A stretch of 64,000 bases of DNA. It comes from JADKAV01 sp037045455 (lineage in GTDB: Bacteria; Actinomycetota; Actinomycetes; S36-B12; UBA10799). The position numbers were made by a program, and so were the translations under genes. The notes beneath the pieces were generated by a model. That model saw only the letters and a program-made list of their open reading frames with translations, did no database searches and had not been told where the DNA came from. The DNA lies in contig JBAOIN010000016.1 in NCBI GenBank assembly GCA_037045455.1, positions 310,001 through 374,000 of the forward strand, in the 5' to 3' direction. Within the stretch, counting starts at the first letter, position 1. The number at the start of each line of letters is the position of its first letter. This document shows, piece by piece, positions 18,924-27,616 of this stretch.

Positions 18924-20067
18924 TCAGGTCCATCGGCGTAGGTGGAGCCGGTGCCGATGGTCCAGTTTGCCGAAGGTTTTGAGGCGGTGGTGGTAGCGGC
19001 ACAGGCAGACCAGCCCGTCGGGTTCGGTCCGATGGCTGTGGCGGTGGGCGTCGACGTGGTCGGTGTCGGTGTATTCGGCTGGGCGGGTGCAGTTGGGCCA
19101 GCGGCAGAGGCCGTCGCGCAGCCGCACCGCGGTGCGTAGTTTGGTCGGGATTTCGTATTTGGTGGTGCCGGCGTCGAGCAGTACCCCGGTCAGCGGGTCG
19201 GTGACCAGCCGGGTCCAGCGGGCATCTGGGGACCAGGCCAGGTGCAGGGCCAGGGAGTGGGTGACCGGGGAGCCGTTCAAATCGGCGCCTTTGGTTTCGA
19301 CGCCGAGCAGCATGTCGGCGGGGATGACCACCTGGACGTCGATGTTCCAGGTGGTGTGCTCGTCCAGCCACGACGACCAGCGCGTCGGCGCGCAGCTGCT
19401 CGAGGCTGCGGGCATCGCCTTGCTGGTACGGGTCGCACGGATTGGTTTTGGCGTAGCCGTCCAGGCTTTGGATGAACGCGTGCGGCCTGTTCGGCGGAGA
19501 TGTCGATCGCGATGCGTGGCCATGCCGTGGCCCTTGGGAAGCACACATCACGCCGCGGTGGTCGATCGCTTCTTGGCGCTGGGTTTCGTCGGGGTCGTTG
19601 TCGCAGGTCATCCGCAGCAGTTTGCGGTGCAGCTGGGCGTTGGTGTGTTCGGCGGCATAGGCGATGGCTTGGGCTTCCAGCTGTTCGCGTAGCGGGTCGG
19701 GCACGTCGGCCAGCAGGTGCACGATCTTCAACGCCCGGGGCCGGTCGATCAGCCCGGTGTGCAGCCCATCCCAGACCAGCGGCCGGGACACGATCGCCTC
19801 ACACGTGTCGACCAGGTAGCCGACCGAGCGGCTGGACAGGCCCAGCAGCCAGCCGATCTCCTCCACCCCCGCCCCCACGATCCCGGCGTTGGCCGCCTCC
19901 GCCCGGGCCGCCAACTCGCTGACCCGCACTGCATGGATGGCGTCGTCCCGGCGGCGGGCCTGCTCAGCGGATTGCAAGTCGTCCAGGTGCTCCTGATCGT
20001 CCAACGCCCGGAACCGCGCACGCAGTACCTCCAAGGCGGAGGAAGCGGTAGGTGTCGATCCGGGCAT
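18924..20067 (-). CDS. DUF222/HNH endonuclease (13E12-type), frameshifted
   Basis: Actinobacterial DUF222 protein with a C-terminal HNH nuclease. The N-terminal frame has the DUF222 core (EEIGWLLGLSSRSVGYLVD, RPRALKIVHLLAD). The C-terminal frame has RDGLCRWPNCTRPAEYTDTD...LCRYHHRLK, a complete HNH with CxxC and HH. Three frame changes are needed: about 19525 (into RIAIDISAEQA), about 19492 (into HAFIQSLDGYA) and about 19365 (into LDEHTTWNIDV). ATG 20067 is chosen over an in-frame GTG because GATACT lies 5 nt upstream. Multicopy family, often linked to mobile DNA. Confidence 0.75.
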
Positions 20068-20127
20068 ACCCCAGTATCGCACACCTGTTCGAATAGCACA
20101 AGGACTGTGGACGACGTGTTCTGCGCC

Positions 20128-21051
20128 CTATCCGACGAACAGCAACCGGTTAGGGGAGGCGTTTGTGAGTGCGCCCCGCGTTGCGGTCCGCTTGATGAAC
20201 CGCTGCACCCGCGCCGGCCGGGCTTGGGGATGCGTTTGCAGGAATTGCGCCACAGCCCCAGTCACGAAGGGCGCAGCCCACGACGTCGCCCCGACGAACC
20301 GATAGCGAAACACTCCGCCGCCCGACAGCACGGACGTGATGTCCTTGCCGGGCGCCCACAGGTCCACGCATGAACCGCGGTTCGAACCGCTCCACGGGCG
20401 GTCCCGCTCGGTGCTGGCACCAACCGTGATGACCGGAGGCACTCGGGCCGGGGACTTCCGGCAGGCGTCCACCCCCTGGTTCCCGGCTGCCGCGACGACC
20501 GGTATGCCAGCCCGGATGAGCCGTCGGACTGCGGTGTCAACCCGATCCGAACCACCGAACGTCAGCGACATGTTCACCACTGCGGGCCGGGTCGCGTGAG
20601 TCCGAATCCAGTTCGCTGCTCGGACGACTGCCCGACGCTGCTCAGCGATCGTCATGGTCGAGCCGCCCTCACTGCACGCCAGCGCCTGCATCTCGACCAG
20701 CTTCACCGCATTCGCAACCCCCGTCGTTGCGCCACCCACGATCCCGGCCACGAACGTTCCGTGACCAACGCCCATCTCATCGGCGCAATCGCCGGGGTTC
20801 CTGTTGGTGAAATTCCTGCCTAGCGACGCCCGGCCACCGAACGCAGCGTTTCCCACATCCAGACCGGTGTCGACGAGGTAGACCGTGACGCCGCTGCCGT
20901 TGTTGGGGGCTGTAAACGTGCCGTCCAGCGGCAGCGAGCGCTGGTCAATGCGGTCGAGGCCCCAGCCTGGCCCGGTCGCAGCGTAAGCGGCGTTCGGTGA
21001 TGCGCAAAGGGTCACCAGCAGGCACACAGTCAGCAGCCGCTTGATCGTCAT
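20128..21051 (-). CDS. secreted S8 family serine peptidase (subtilase)
   Basis: 307 residues. An N-terminal signal peptide (~1-24) is followed directly by the catalytic domain, with no evident propeptide. The triad is Asp61 in YLVDTGLD, His97 in GHGTFVAG, and Ser about 253 in GATSWAAPFVTGAV. The oxyanion Asn is in VVAAAGNQG. The usual GTSMA becomes GATSW, a conservative variant. Ends in a short helical tail. Likely exported protease; no cell-wall anchor is visible. Confidence 0.88.
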   Translation of the reverse strand: MTIKRLLTVCLLVTLCASPNAAYAATGPGWGLDRIDQRSLPLDGTFTAPNNGSGVTVYLVDTGLDVGNAAFGGRASLGRNFTNRNPGDCADEMGVGHGTFVAGIVGGATTGVANAVKLVEMQALACSEGGSTMTIAEQRRAVVRAANWIRTHATRPAVVNMSLTFGGSDRVDTAVRRLIRAGIPVVAAAGNQGVDACRKSPARVPPVITVGASTERDRPWSGSNRGSCVDLWAPGKDITSVLSGGGVFRYRFVGATSWAAPFVTGAVAQFLQTHPQARPARVQRFIKRTATRGALTNASPNRLLFVG

Positions 21052-21101
21052 ACAGCCAAGAATGCACCCGGTCGCGCCGCCTGATAAGTCCTAGCGCTGG
21101 C

Positions 21102-22082
21102 TCATCGGTCGATCATCTGCTGATTCGCCTCCGAGTACCGTTCGCCACGACCCTCGATCTGAGCGTTCGTCAAGGCGTCCAGTTCGTCGTCAGTGAGTGC
21201 AAGTTCGACCGCCGCGATGTTCTCCTCGATCCGGTGCAGTTTCGTGGTTCCGGGGATCGGCACGATCCACGGCTTCTGCGCGAGCAGCCAGGCGAGCGCG
21301 ACCTGCGCCGGTGAGGCGCCCTTGCCGTCAGCAATGCCCGTCAGCAGATCCACGAACGCTCGATTGGAGCGCCGCGATTCCACATCGGTGAACCGGGGAA
21401 CGGTGTTGCGGAAGTCGCCCTCGGCGAAACGCGTGTTCTCGTCGATCGTGCCGGTGAGGAATCCCTTGCCGAGTGGACTGAAGGGAACGAAGCCGATTCC
21501 CAGTTCCACCAGCGTCGGGAGGATCTCCGCCTCCGGCTCCCGCCACCACAGGGAATACTCGCTCTGCAGGGCGGTGACAGGTTGCACGGCATGGGCCCGC
21601 CGAATTGTCTGCACGCCAGCTTCCGACAAGCCGAAGTGGCGGACCTTCCCCTGAGCAATGAGTTCCTTGACCGTGCCCGCGACGTCCTCGATGGGGACGT
21701 CCGGATCGACGCGGTGCTGGTAGAGCAGGTCGATGTAGTCGGTCCGCAACCGCTGCAGCGACTCGTCGACCGTGCGCCGAATCGTCTCGGGCCGGCTGTC
21801 GAGACCGCGCGCTTGTCCGGTCGACAACTCGAAGCCGAACTTCGTGGCCAGGACCACTTGGTCGCGCACCGGTTCCAGGGCTTCCCCGACCAGCTCCTCG
21901 TTCGTGAATGGTCCGTAGATCTGGGCGGTGTCGAAGAGTGTCACACCAAGATCCACCGCCTGCCGGATCAGGCGCACCATGGCAGCAGGCTCAGGCAACG
22001 GCGGGAAGCTCGAACTCATCCCCATGCAGCCGAGGCCGAGTCGCGGAGACCTCCAGTCCCGAACCGAGCGTGCGTTTGGCAA
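21102..22082 (-). CDS. aldo/keto reductase (AKR, YakC/13-type)
   Basis: 326 residues, NADPH-dependent TIM-barrel oxidoreductase. LGLGCMGMSSSF is the N-terminal signature; FDTAQIYGP holds the catalytic Asp and Tyr; Lys follows in VVLATKFGFE; YQHRVDP holds the His. The cofactor part VPIPGTTKLHRIEEN is present. A GAGGAGG ribosome site lies about 8 nt upstream of ATG 22082. It is 18 nt downstream of a second AKR, probably the last gene of an ADH-AKR-AKR operon. Confidence 0.88.
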   Translation of the reverse strand: MPNARSVRDWRSPRLGLGCMGMSSSFPPLPEPAAMVRLIRQAVDLGVTLFDTAQIYGPFTNEELVGEALEPVRDQVVLATKFGFELSTGQARGLDSRPETIRRTVDESLQRLRTDYIDLLYQHRVDPDVPIEDVAGTVKELIAQGKVRHFGLSEAGVQTIRRAHAVQPVTALQSEYSLWWREPEAEILPTLVELGIGFVPFSPLGKGFLTGTIDENTRFAEGDFRNTVPRFTDVESRRSNRAFVDLLTGIADGKGASPAQVALAWLLAQKPWIVPIPGTTKLHRIEENIAAVELALTDDELDALTNAQIEGRGERYSEANQQMIDR

Positions 22083-22100
22083 TGCTCATGACCAGCCTCC

Positions 22101-22979
22101 TCAGGCTTCCGGGATGTCGCGGCCGAACGTCGCACGAGTGATCTGCTCTGGCTCCGGACCGCCGCGGACGCCGGTGTCGAGCGCGTCGATGGCGGCCATG
22201 TCGTCGTCGCTGAGCACGAAGTCGAAGATGTCGAAGTTCTCTGCGATCCGCGAGGGCGTGACCGACTTGGGGATCGCCTGCCGGCCCGCTTGCAGGTGCC
22301 ATCGCAGCATGACCTGTGCCGGTGTCTTCTCGTGGGATGCGGCGATCTTGTTGAGCACCAGATCGTCGAGCGTGCTGCTCCGCGAACCATCACGGTAGAA
22401 CGTGATGCCGCCGATGGGCGACCACGCCTGCGACAGGATTCCGTGCTCGGCGTTGAGGGCCAGCAGCTCCGGCTGCCGGAAGTAGGGGTGCACCTCGATC
22501 TGGTTGACCGCCGGAACCACCGAGGTGGCGTCCAGCAGCCTCGACAGGTGCTCGGGCATGAAGTTGCTGACTCCGATGGCGCGCACCTTGCCGTCTCCCA
22601 GCAGGCGCTCCAACGCCCGGTAAGCCTCGATGGTCAGATCGAACTCGTCGGGCAACGGCTGGTGCAGGATCAACAGGTCGATCTGCTCAAAGCCGAGCTT
22701 GCCGGCGCTCTTGTCGAAGGCGTGCAGGGTCTGGTCATAGCCGTAGTCGCTGATCCAGATCTTCGTCTCGATGAAGACCTCCGAGCGGTCGATGCTGTTC
22801 CGGATAGCCTTGCCGACCTCACGCTCATTGCCGTAGGCGGCCGCGGTGTCGATGTGCCGGTAACCGGTGGCCAGCGCCGCTTCCACGGCTGCGACCGTCT
22901 GGTCCGGGGGCGTCTGGAAGACGCCATAGCCGAGCGCCGGGATCTCGACGCCGTTGTTGAGTGTGAACATGGGCGTCAT
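22101..22979 (-). CDS. aldo/keto reductase (2,5-diketo-gluconate reductase type)
   Basis: 293 residues, a shorter AKR. LNNGVEIPALGYGVFQ start, DTAAAYGNE (Asp/Tyr), KIWISDYGYD (Lys), LILHQPLPDEFD (His), QIEVHPYFRQ and IPKSVTPSRIAEN. ATG 22979 overlaps the stop of the upstream alcohol dehydrogenase (ATGA), so the start is secure. Upstream in-frame sequence belongs to that gene. Probably acts with the dehydrogenase on aldehydes or ketones; substrate unknown. Confidence 0.88.
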   Translation of the reverse strand: MTPMFTLNNGVEIPALGYGVFQTPPDQTVAAVEAALATGYRHIDTAAAYGNEREVGKAIRNSIDRSEVFIETKIWISDYGYDQTLHAFDKSAGKLGFEQIDLLILHQPLPDEFDLTIEAYRALERLLGDGKVRAIGVSNFMPEHLSRLLDATSVVPAVNQIEVHPYFRQPELLALNAEHGILSQAWSPIGGITFYRDGSRSSTLDDLVLNKIAASHEKTPAQVMLRWHLQAGRQAIPKSVTPSRIAENFDIFDFVLSDDDMAAIDALDTGVRGGPEPEQITRATFGRDIPEA

Positions 22980-24029
22980 GGCGTCACCATGACCTTGAGT
23001 GCGGTGCGGTCGTCCATTGCGTCGAATATCCCTTCGGGGTCTCGTCGAGGCTGACGGTGAGGTCGAACACCCGGCCCGGGTCGACAGTGCCGTCCAGCAC
23101 GGCCGGCAGGAGCTGTTCGATGTAGGCGCGAACGGGAGCCGGTCCACCGGTCAACGTGATGTTGCCGCCGAACAGGCTGCCAAACCCGATCGGTGCCTCC
23201 TCGTACTGCGGCACGCCGACGCGGCTGATGACGCCGCCGGGCCGCACGATTCCGATGGCCTGCGTGTAGGCGGGCATGTGACCCACCGCCTCCAGCACGA
23301 TCTGGCTGCCGCCGCCGGTGAGTTCGCGGACTGCCGCGATGCCGTCCTCGCCCCGTTCGGCCACCACGTCCGTCGCGCCGAACTCGCGGCCCAGATCCGT
23401 GCGGACCTTGTGGCGTCCCATCAGCACGATCTGCTCGAGCGCCGAGTTGTTTGGCCGACAAGACGGCGAGCAGGCCGACGGCCCCGTCGCCGATCACCGT
23501 GACGGTGCTGCCGTCAGTGACCCCGCCACGCGCTGCCGCATGCCAGCCGGTGCCGTACACATCGGACAGGGTGAGCAGGCTCGCCAGCCGGGCTTCATCG
23601 GTGGCCGCGTCGACGCCGGGCACCTTCACCAGCGTGGAGTCTGCCAGCGGAACGCGCACCGCCTCAGCCTGGCCGCCGCCCGTTCCGATCCGGCGGTCGT
23701 TCCAGAAGCCGCCGTTGACACAGGAGGTCTGCAGGCCCGCCAGGCAGAACTCGCAGTGGCCGCACGAGACGGCGAACGGTGCGATGACGAAATCGCCGCT
23801 GCGCAAGCCGGAGACCTCGGCGCCAGTCTCCTCGACTACTGCCGATGAACTCGTGACCCATCGACGAGCCTTCGGGCGTGGTCGCCATGGAGTGGTAGGG
23901 GTGCAGGTCGCTGCCGCAGACGCACGAGCGGACCACGCGCACAATGGCGTCGGTGGGTTGCTGGATCGTGGGGTCGGGCACGTCGATGACGCGGACATCG
24001 CCAGCGCCGTACATGTAGGTGGCTCTCAT
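22976..24029 (-). CDS. zinc-dependent alcohol dehydrogenase (frameshifted three times)
   Basis: MDR-superfamily dehydrogenase across several frames: VCGSDLHPYH and GHEFIG (catalytic zinc), CGHCEFCLAGLQTSC (structural zinc), VTVIGDGAVGLLAV (Rossmann), QIVLEAVGH and a C-terminal DDRTALKVMVTP. Breaks lie near 23840, in the region 23438-23441, and at GGGG 23036-23039 (one base missing). Each repaired join gives continuous family sequence. First gene of a putative operon with two AKRs, and 101 nt from the divergent MmyB-type regulator that may control it. Confidence 0.8.
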
Positions 24030-24118
24030 GGAATCCAGTAGACGCCCAGACGGCCGCGTCGGGGAGTGCCTGACGTGACCGGTACTGCCAGTGCCTCCCT
24101 CGGGAGGGGTGTGCCGCC

Positions 24119-24124
24119 TACCGT
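24119..24124 (+). promoter_or_regulatory. -10 box of a leaderless start (gene at 24131)
   Basis: TACCGT, then 6 nt, then ATG 24131, in the intergenic region shared with the dehydrogenase operon. Confidence 0.45.
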
Positions 24125-24130
24125 GGAGTC

Positions 24131-25022
24131 ATGGATCGACGCAGTGAGGTCAGGGAGTTCCTGAGTTCGCGACGCGCGCGGATCACACCAGAGCAGGCAG
24201 GGCTGCCGGCTTATGGCGGCAACCGCCGGGTGAAGGGATTGCGGCGTGAAGAGGTCGCTCTACTCGCCGGCGTCTCGGTCGACTACTACGTGCGTATGGA
24301 ACGCGGAAATCTCGCAGGCGCATCCGAAAACGTCCTCGACGCGCTGGCCCGCGCTCTGCAGCTCGACGAGGCAGAACGCGATCACCTCTTCGCTCTGGCC
24401 CGGGAGAGCAGCGCGGGCAGTTCCCGTAGCAAGCGCACGCCTGCGCAGCGGGTCCGGCCGGCGGTGCAGCAGGTGCTCGACGCCATGACCGACGCTCCGG
24501 CCTGGGTACGCAACGGACGGCACGACATCCTGGCGATGAACCAGCTCGCTCGGGCGTTGTATTCGCCTGTGCTCGCCGATCCCCGTCGCCCGGCCAACAC
24601 CACGCGATTCATCTACCTGCAGCCGGAACAGGCGCGGGAGTTCTTCGTTGACTACGACCGGGTCGCCAATGACGCTGCCGCCATGCTGCGGCTGGAAGCC
24701 GGTCACAATCCGCACGACCAGGCGCTCATCGAGCTTGTCGGCGAATTGTCCACCCGCTCGGAGTTGTTCCGCCAACGATGGGCGTCGCACGACGTGCAGT
24801 TCCACCGCAGCGGCCGCAAGCGGCTGCGCCATCCCGGTGGTCGGGCAGCTCGACCTCGACTTCGAGTCGATGGAACTGCCGTCGGAGCAGGGGTTGTACC
24901 TCAACGTCTACACCGCTGCTGCGGGAACGCCGACGGCCGACGCGCTCAAGGTTCTCGCGTCCTGGGCGGCGTCGGAGGCGAACCTGCCGAGCGAGGTGCG
25001 GTACCACGTCCTTGTGATCTAG
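24131..25022 (+). CDS. MmyB-type XRE transcriptional regulator (frameshifted)
   Basis: Residues ~1-85: XRE helix-turn-helix typical of the MmyB-like family (RRVKGLRREEVALLAGVSVDYYVRMERG). Residues ~100-295: the MmyB ligand-binding PAS-like domain (RHDILAMNQLARALYSP; ARFRQRW-type end). The frame breaks in CCC 24833-24835: dropping one C gives RLRHPVVGQLDLDFESMELP and continues to the stop at 25022. These regulators often control an adjacent divergent oxidoreductase and may bind a fatty-acid-like ligand. Probable target: the ADH/AKR operon. Confidence 0.82.
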
Positions 25023-25047
25023 CGCCAGCAGCATGCAAAATGGCGCC

Positions 25048-25279
25048 ATGCCCAGTATTCAGATCAAGGATGTACCTCCTGACACCCATGCTGTGCTGCG
25101 TCGCCGAGCCGTCGAAGCGCATCAGTCCCTGCAGGAGTACTTGCTCGCCCGGCTTATCGAAGAGGCCGCTACACCCACACTTAACGAGGTTCTGGAACGC
25201 GCAGGGGGCCGTGCGGGTGGGATCGATCTCCTTGGCTGATGCCGTCGACACGCTGCGGGAGGACCGTGCTCGTCGTTGA
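25048..25279 (+). CDS. FitA/VapB-type antitoxin (frameshifted)
   Basis: Ribbon-helix-helix antitoxin: MPSIQIKDVPPDTHAVLRRRA and HQSLQEYLLARLIEEA. As sequenced, the frame stops at 25239. Removing one G from GGG 25219-25221 continues it as GGSISLADAVDTLREDRARR to 25279, the toxin-binding tail such antitoxins need. ATG 25048 has CAAAAT 6 nt upstream. The repaired gene overlaps the PIN toxin start by 14 nt, the usual coupling. Confidence 0.75.
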
Positions 25280-25661
25280 CGCAAGCGTTCTCGTGGTCGC
25301 ACTAGTCGATGACGGTACGGACGGAGATCTCGTACGGACCAGGCTGCGCGATGAGCGATTGGTGGCACCCGAACTCATCGACTTGGAAGTGCTTTCCGTC
25401 GTGCGACGGCAGGCGTCTCTGGGAGCACTGGACGATCGGCGCGCATGTATGGCTTTGCGCGATCTGCTCGAGATTCCCGTTCGCCGAGCTCCGCACGCGC
25501 CCCTGGTCGCGAGGTGCTGGGAGCTTCGAGACAACCTGACCCCCTACGACGCGGCTTACGTTGCATTGGCTGAGGTGATGCACCTTCCGCTGATCACTGC
25601 AGACCGGCGGCTGGCCGCAGCTGCGGGAGTGAGATGTCAGGTGGAAGTGCTGGGCGCGTGA
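25266..25661 (+). CDS. PIN-domain ribonuclease toxin (VapC)
   Basis: 131 residues from GTG 25266; a longer in-frame start at 25239 is less likely. PIN acidic residues are in VVDASVLVVAL (Asp5), APELIDLEVLSV (Glu), and LTPYDAAYVALAEV (Asp), ending LITADRRLAAAAGV. Expected Mg-dependent RNase inhibited by the preceding antitoxin. Intact. Convergent with a second PIN toxin 7 nt away. Confidence 0.85.
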   Translation: MLVVDASVLVVALVDDGTDGDLVRTRLRDERLVAPELIDLEVLSVVRRQASLGALDDRRACMALRDLLEIPVRRAPHAPLVARCWELRDNLTPYDAAYVALAEVMHLPLITADRRLAAAAGVRCQVEVLGA

Positions 25662-25667
25662 CGCCCT

Positions 25668-26033
25668 TCATCGGATCTGCGTGATGCGGTCGGTTTCACC
25701 CCAGTGCTGATCAGCTGTGAGCGCGACTTCGTCTAGTCGCATAGCCAGAGCGAGGCATAGTCGGTCTGCCAGGGACAAGCCTTCGCCACGCCGCCAGTGC
25801 CTCGCCGCCCATTCCGCATCGGCCATTGTCACGGGCTCAACCCCGAGGTCGAAGGACAGCAGTAAGGAGCGGCTCAAGTCCCAATCGGCGCCGGTAGCGC
25901 GAACCTTCTGCGCCACTTCACTCCAGTTGGCAGCGCTGCAAACCGCACCGCGTTCAAGCGCCTGCTCGACCGCATCGGAGCCGGGCTCACCCGTGAGATA
26001 GGCCAGCATGGCCGAGGCGTCGAGAGCGGTCAC
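25668..26033 (-). CDS. PIN-domain toxin
   Basis: 121 residues. ALDASAMLAYLTGEPG carries the first Asp, AANWSEVAQKV the Glu, LSLADRLCLALAMRLDEVALTADQ the last acidic pair. Complete for the VapC family. ATG 26033 overlaps the upstream antitoxin by 4 nt. Its homologue at 38320 has the same gene order with an AbrB-type partner. Likely Mg-dependent RNase. Confidence 0.85.
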   Translation of the reverse strand: MTALDASAMLAYLTGEPGSDAVEQALERGAVCSAANWSEVAQKVRATGADWDLSRSLLLSFDLGVEPVTMADAEWAARHWRRGEGLSLADRLCLALAMRLDEVALTADQHWGETDRITQIR

Positions 26034-26305
26034 CCTCGGTCCTCGTCCGCCGAAGCTGTGCGGCGCTCGGTCAGCAGTGAAGCCACCAGGTCCTTGCCAT
26101 CGAGATTGGCCCGCACGATGCTGCGCAGTTGCTCGCGGGTGAGCAGTAGCAGGCCGTCCGGTGTCTCCAGGAATACAAGTGGCCGTCCCTCGCGCAGACC
26201 GGCGCGATCGCGCAACTCGGCCGGCACAACCAGCCGACCACGGTCACCCATAGTCGCGTGATATGTCCCACTCATAAGATCATACGTACCATTCACGTTC
26301 GCCAT
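26030..26305 (-). CDS. AbrB/MazE-type antitoxin
   Basis: 91 residues from ATG 26305 (CAAGAT hexamer 6 nt upstream); ATG 26275 is an alternative. SpoVT-AbrB swapped-hairpin fold: GDRGRLVVPAELRDRAGLREG and PLVFLETPDGLLLL, followed by a helical acidic tail that should bind the PIN toxin. Probably autorepresses the pair. Intact. Confidence 0.82.
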   Translation of the reverse strand: MANVNGTYDLMSGTYHATMGDRGRLVVPAELRDRAGLREGRPLVFLETPDGLLLLTREQLRSIVRANLDGKDLVASLLTERRTASADEDRG

Positions 26306-26374
26306 GTGGGAATCTTGTCGGGATGCCGTCGCCTATGGGCAACCGCGCAACCCTGGGCTTGTTGTCCCGTTCAG

Positions 26375-26626
26375 TCAGGCGCCTTCCGTGACGCTGTAGA
26401 TCTCATCGGCGACCAGACCATGGGCCTCGCGGTGCACCGTGTTGGCGGCATCGGCGTCAGGTGCATCGACGAGGCAGAAGATTTTGCCGTTCGACTCGTC
26501 GACCCAATAGCGCAGGTACTTCACCCCATGGGAGTCCTGGATCGCCAGGTCGCCCGCGTGGGCCTTCGCAACGTCATCGACGGTCACGCCACCGTCGATC
26601 GTGTGCACGTCCATGTACAGCGCCAT
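26375..26626 (-). CDS. DUF4242 / SCO4226-type nickel-binding protein
   Basis: 83 residues with a ferredoxin-like small fold: YMDVHTIDGGVTVDDVAKAH, GVKYLRYWVDESNGKIFCLVDAP, and HREAHGL. The His and Cys residues match the DUF4242 family, whose Streptomyces member SCO4226 binds nickel. ATG 26626 is chosen because GAGGAG lies about 8 nt upstream. No operon partner; 244 nt of non-coding-looking DNA follow upstream (26627-26870), in which I see nothing. Confidence 0.78.
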   Translation of the reverse strand: MALYMDVHTIDGGVTVDDVAKAHAGDLAIQDSHGVKYLRYWVDESNGKIFCLVDAPDADAANTVHREAHGLVADEIYSVTEGA

Positions 26627-26870
26627 GATTTGCTCCTCTTTGAAGGTGGTGACGGTCGTGCCGTCCTCAGCGGTTGCTCCGCTAAGCGGTGCGAGGGCGC
26701 TGTTGTGGCGGCCAGATCCCAACCCCTTGTAGGCGGACATGGCTTACCCCAAGGCATGTCCCGCCCAATGGCGTCGCGTGCGAGCGACTGCATGTGCTCA
26801 CTGTCCTCTGGGCCGGGGGAGAGGGCAACCAACCGAATGGGCAGGGTCTTGGCGCATCACGCCTTGGATG

Positions 26871-27516
26871 TCAAGCGGGACCGAAGTAGTCAGCCAAGAA
26901 GGCAGCCGCTCGCTGCACGTCGACCGCGCCACTGTTCTGCTTGCGCAATTGGGATGTCAGTTGCCTTGGGGAACAGACCCTCACGCCGCGAACGGTGAAG
27001 GCAGTCTCCAGGAAGGCCCAATCAGCATCGATGAAACACAAGGCGCCCTGTACGGCTGAGTGTTGAAGTGCCTTCTTGACCACATCCACCTGGTACTGCA
27101 CGCCTTCAACGAGGTGACTGCGGTCGCGGCGGTCGACGTACAACTTCTCCTCCCTGGGGCGTGCACATGCCTCCTTCTGTACGACGTTCCGGGCGTCCCT
27201 TGTATCGCTTGGCATCTATCACCCACACCCCCTGAGCGGTGACAACCAGGTGGTCAATGTTTGTCTGGGAGTAGGGAATTCGTCGATCGTGGACGACAGC
27301 AATGTGATCACCGGAAATTGCATCGAGTCTGGCTCCGAGTCGCCGTTCGCCTTCCGCTCCGATAGCCCAGGCGCGGGTGCTTTGCGACTGCGGTGCAAGC
27401 GCCGCGACAAGCGAACCCACCGGCCCCCACTGCTGCTTGCGTCGCGCCTGCTCCTGCGCCCTTCTGAGCTCATACTGCCGCTGCGCCGATCGACCGGCGC
27501 TACTCTCGATCGCCAT
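26871..27516 (-). CDS. NERD (nuclease-related) domain protein, frameshifted
   Basis: NERD domain: AEGERRLGARLDAI, VVHDRRIPYSQTNIDHLVV, VWVIDAKRYKG (the D...xK residues of the restriction-like fold), then EEKLYVDRRDRSHLVEGVQ and a C-terminal half with GALCFIDADWAFLE. The frame shifts near 27160 in a CCCC run. The N-terminal 50 residues are basic and may include a linker, with no obvious membrane helix. NERD proteins are inferred nucleases in DNA processing or defence; the role here is unknown. Confidence 0.78.
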
Positions 27517-27616
27517 CCCTGCCCCGTTCCTGGTCGCAGATGGGAATCGGCAAAGGTGTCAGCCGCCTTGAGTCAGGTCATTCGAGTGCATGAGCAGCTG
27601 GTCTGGGGAGATGCGC

